From: Bacteroidales bacterium
GTDB lineage: Bacteria > Bacteroidota > Bacteroidia > Bacteroidales > UBA10428
DNA: 6,777 nucleotides
Direction of reading: 5' to 3'
Assembly: GCA_003508755.1 (NCBI GenBank)
Contig: DNTK01000297.1
Coordinates: 1 to 6,777, forward strand
Of the stretch, positions 6,021-6,777 are shown in pieces. Position 1 is the first letter of the stretch. The number at the start of each line of letters is the position of its first letter. Made by a program: the position numbers and the translations under genes. The notes under the pieces are model-generated. The model saw only the letters and a program-made list of their open reading frames with translations, had not been told where the DNA came from and made no database searches.

Positions 6021-6149
6021 GTTTAGTATAAGAGCAGTAGCGGACTAAATGCACCTACTTTTCAGGAAGCAATATACTTAAATTAAACACGAAAACGGTT
6101 CAAGTCTGCACCTGAACCCCTATTGCTTTTATACAGTGTTACCTGCTGC
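6011..6149. repeat. Nested imperfect inverted repeat with about 30-bp arms
   Basis: GTATAAGAGCAGTAG (6026-6040) pairs with CTATTGCTTTTATAC (6120-6134) over all 15 positions when two G-T wobbles are allowed. The pairing weakly extends outward, with gaps, through CTAAC near 6020 to GTTAC near 6140. Inside, GGTTCA (6097-6102) pairs with TGAACC (6113-6118). TGCACCT occurs twice (6050-6056 and 6107-6113). The right arm ends about 20 bases after the DUF3817 stop. It would form a long cruciform in DNA or a branched hairpin in the 3' part of the DUF3817 transcript. Confidence 0.6.
6081..6118 (-). terminator. Possible intrinsic terminator downstream of the DUF3817 gene
   Basis: On the minus strand the six-pair stem GGTTCA/TGAACC (6118-6097, loop of ten) is followed by a T-rich stretch starting GTTTTCGTGTTT. 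It lies about 50 bases after the DUF3817 stop, a usual place for a terminator. The stem is short and the T-tract interrupted, so this is tentative. Confidence 0.3.
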
Positions 6150-6167
6150 CTTTAATTTAAGCTATAT

Positions 6168-6478
6168 TCAGCCTGTTTGTATTTTACGAAGTATTTTATA
6201 GTCTATGTAAAAAGTCCCAAACGGAATAAAACAAGCCACGACAATTTTCCAGGTCGTCTCTTTGAACTTCCATTGTTGTTCTATACCAACACGTAAAGCG
6301 TTAAAAACAAACAAAAGAAACAATGCTCCGTGTATTGGGCCAAGATTTTTTGATAGCGAAGGATTATCAAAGTAATACTTTAGTGGAACTGCTATGAAAA
6401 CCAAAGCAATTAATGAGATACCTTCTAAAAAAGCGAAAAGGCGTAAACGCCCTATTGTTGTTGTAAAAACTTCTTCAT
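6168..6478 (-). CDS. DUF3817 membrane protein with an apparent one-base frameshift at its start
   Basis: The reading frame from about 6464 to 6168 encodes a small integral membrane protein recognisable as DUF3817: IGRLRLFAFLEGISL, then a hydrophobic segment into VPLKYYF, GPIHGALFLLFVFNALRVG, and a last segment WKIVVACFIPFGTFYID before a basic tail. That gives three membrane segments in about 100 residues, normal for the family. Its function is unknown. The start is odd. This frame stays open to an ATG at 6560, but the extra N-terminus (MYYSSFSLLF...) overlaps the upstream gene by 80 bp and has no DUF3817 character. A well-placed ATG at 6478, two bases after the upstream stop, reads MKKF and then hits a stop after five more codons. 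One extra T in the T5 run (6469-6465) would give MKKFFTTTIGRLRLF, a 103-residue protein. A true frameshift, a homopolymer sequencing error or use of the long overlapping start are all possible; I favour one of the first two. Confidence 0.75.
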
Positions 6479-6480
6479 AA

Positions 6481-6777
6481 TTAAAATGCTCTAAAGTTTG
6501 GTCGGCTTGATAGCGGTGAAAATGGCCAAGGAATAGCAATGAAAATGATGAGTAGTACAATAGAAAACCAAACCAACATTGTTTTAAATTTCTCTATGTC
6601 CGTTGGTTTTCGTTTTGCCAAGGCGGAGCCTATTGTCAATCCAACAATGGCTGCGAGCATTAAGACAATATGTATCAGACCGTAAAATGTTAAGTCTAAA
6701 TTTTGTAAGGCGGTTTTAGTATTTGCCCAAAAATATTTTACCACAGGACTTTGAGTGTAAATGATTATTCCAATCAT
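6481..6777 (-). CDS. Small multi-pass membrane protein, cytochrome-B-like family, C-terminal part
   Basis: The 98 visible codons run from the window edge to TAA at 6481-6483. The first codon is an ATG exactly at the edge, but the protein probably starts further upstream. The segment GIIIYTQSPVVKYFW looks like the end of an earlier membrane helix, and flavobacterial proteins of this type (often named cytochrome B or b561-like) are, as I recall, about 150 residues with four helices. Two more segments follow, at about 32-52 (FYGLIHIVLMLAAIVGLTIG, with a histidine at 36) and 66-84, then the conserved-looking tail IPWPFSPLSSRP. One histidine alone does not show haem binding, so a redox role is unproven. 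The DUF3817 gene follows after two bases, which indicates translational coupling or at least one transcript. Confidence 0.78.
   Translation of the reverse strand: MIGIIIYTQSPVVKYFWANTKTALQNLDLTFYGLIHIVLMLAAIVGLTIGSALAKRKPTDIEKFKTMLVWFSIVLLIIFIAIPWPFSPLSSRPNFRAF

Larger units (their letters stand above)
5606..6167. other. 562-bp structured intergenic stretch with no convincing gene
   Basis: No recognisable protein is encoded here on either strand. The longest ATG-started frame noticed, 5857-5955 on the + strand, is 32 codons and matches nothing I know. The stretch holds instead a GC-rich block with palindromes (about 5608-5725), an A/T-rich link, a unit bounded by the 10-bp inverted repeat GTTAGCGGCA/TGCCGCTAAC (5794-6020), and a second nested inverted-repeat structure (about 6011-6149). 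Base composition is patchy: 5621-5720 has 58 G/C in 100 bases, far above the surrounding genes. Several parts look like dispersed repeats or transcription-end structures, but this needs a genome comparison. Before the IS inserted, this DNA would have joined the symporter upstream region directly. Confidence 0.75.

Noticed and set aside
6011..6149. Integron attC site from the nested inverted repeat
   Set aside because: The outer ends (CGCTAAC and GTTACCT) do not satisfy RYYYAAC and GTTRRRY.

Overview
The window looks like a piece of a low-GC Bacteroidota chromosome, most likely from the Flavobacteriaceae. The genes are strongly A/T-rich and their starts lack Shine-Dalgarno sequences. TAnnTTTG-type -7 boxes can be found upstream of two genes. 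The protein families (large MalT-like LuxR regulator, BASS symporter, DUF3817 protein, cytochrome-B-like membrane protein, Bacteroidota-type IS3 element) fit this group. No rRNA, tRNA or CRISPR array was seen. Every gene I can support is on the minus strand, so the window is best read from right to left.

Layout from right to left. Positions 6777-6481 hold the C-terminal part of a small multi-pass membrane protein. It is followed after 2 bases by a DUF3817 membrane protein (to 6168) whose natural-looking start is out of frame by one base in a T-run. Positions 6167-5606 contain no convincing gene. This stretch carries nested inverted repeats, a 227-bp unit bounded by a 10-bp inverted repeat, and a GC-rich palindromic block. 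Positions 5602-4302 are a complete 1301-bp IS3-family insertion sequence with imperfect terminal inverted repeats, a candidate AAA target duplication, an intact orfA, an intact A-AAA-AAG frameshift site, and an orfB broken by one in-frame TAA. Positions 4139-3228 encode a BASS-family sodium symporter with its sodium-site residues conserved. Positions 3094-353 encode a 913-residue LAL/MalT-type ATP-dependent LuxR regulator. Its last codons and stop lie inside a heptanucleotide tandem array (326-382). At the left edge (152-1) is the N-terminus of a protein of the 2-keto-4-pentenoate hydratase (MhpD) family.

Functional reading (inference). Symporter, LAL regulator and hydratase lie head-to-tail on one strand. 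This could be a small module for uptake and breakdown of an organic acid, with the LAL protein sensing the ligand. The spacings (133 and 200 bp) do not prove one operon. The IS sits upstream of the symporter in the same orientation and may have separated it from the membrane-protein pair or changed its transcription. I found no clearly new defence or mobile system. The most unusual signals are the heptad array over the regulator stop, the structured intergenic stretch, and the out-of-frame DUF3817 start.
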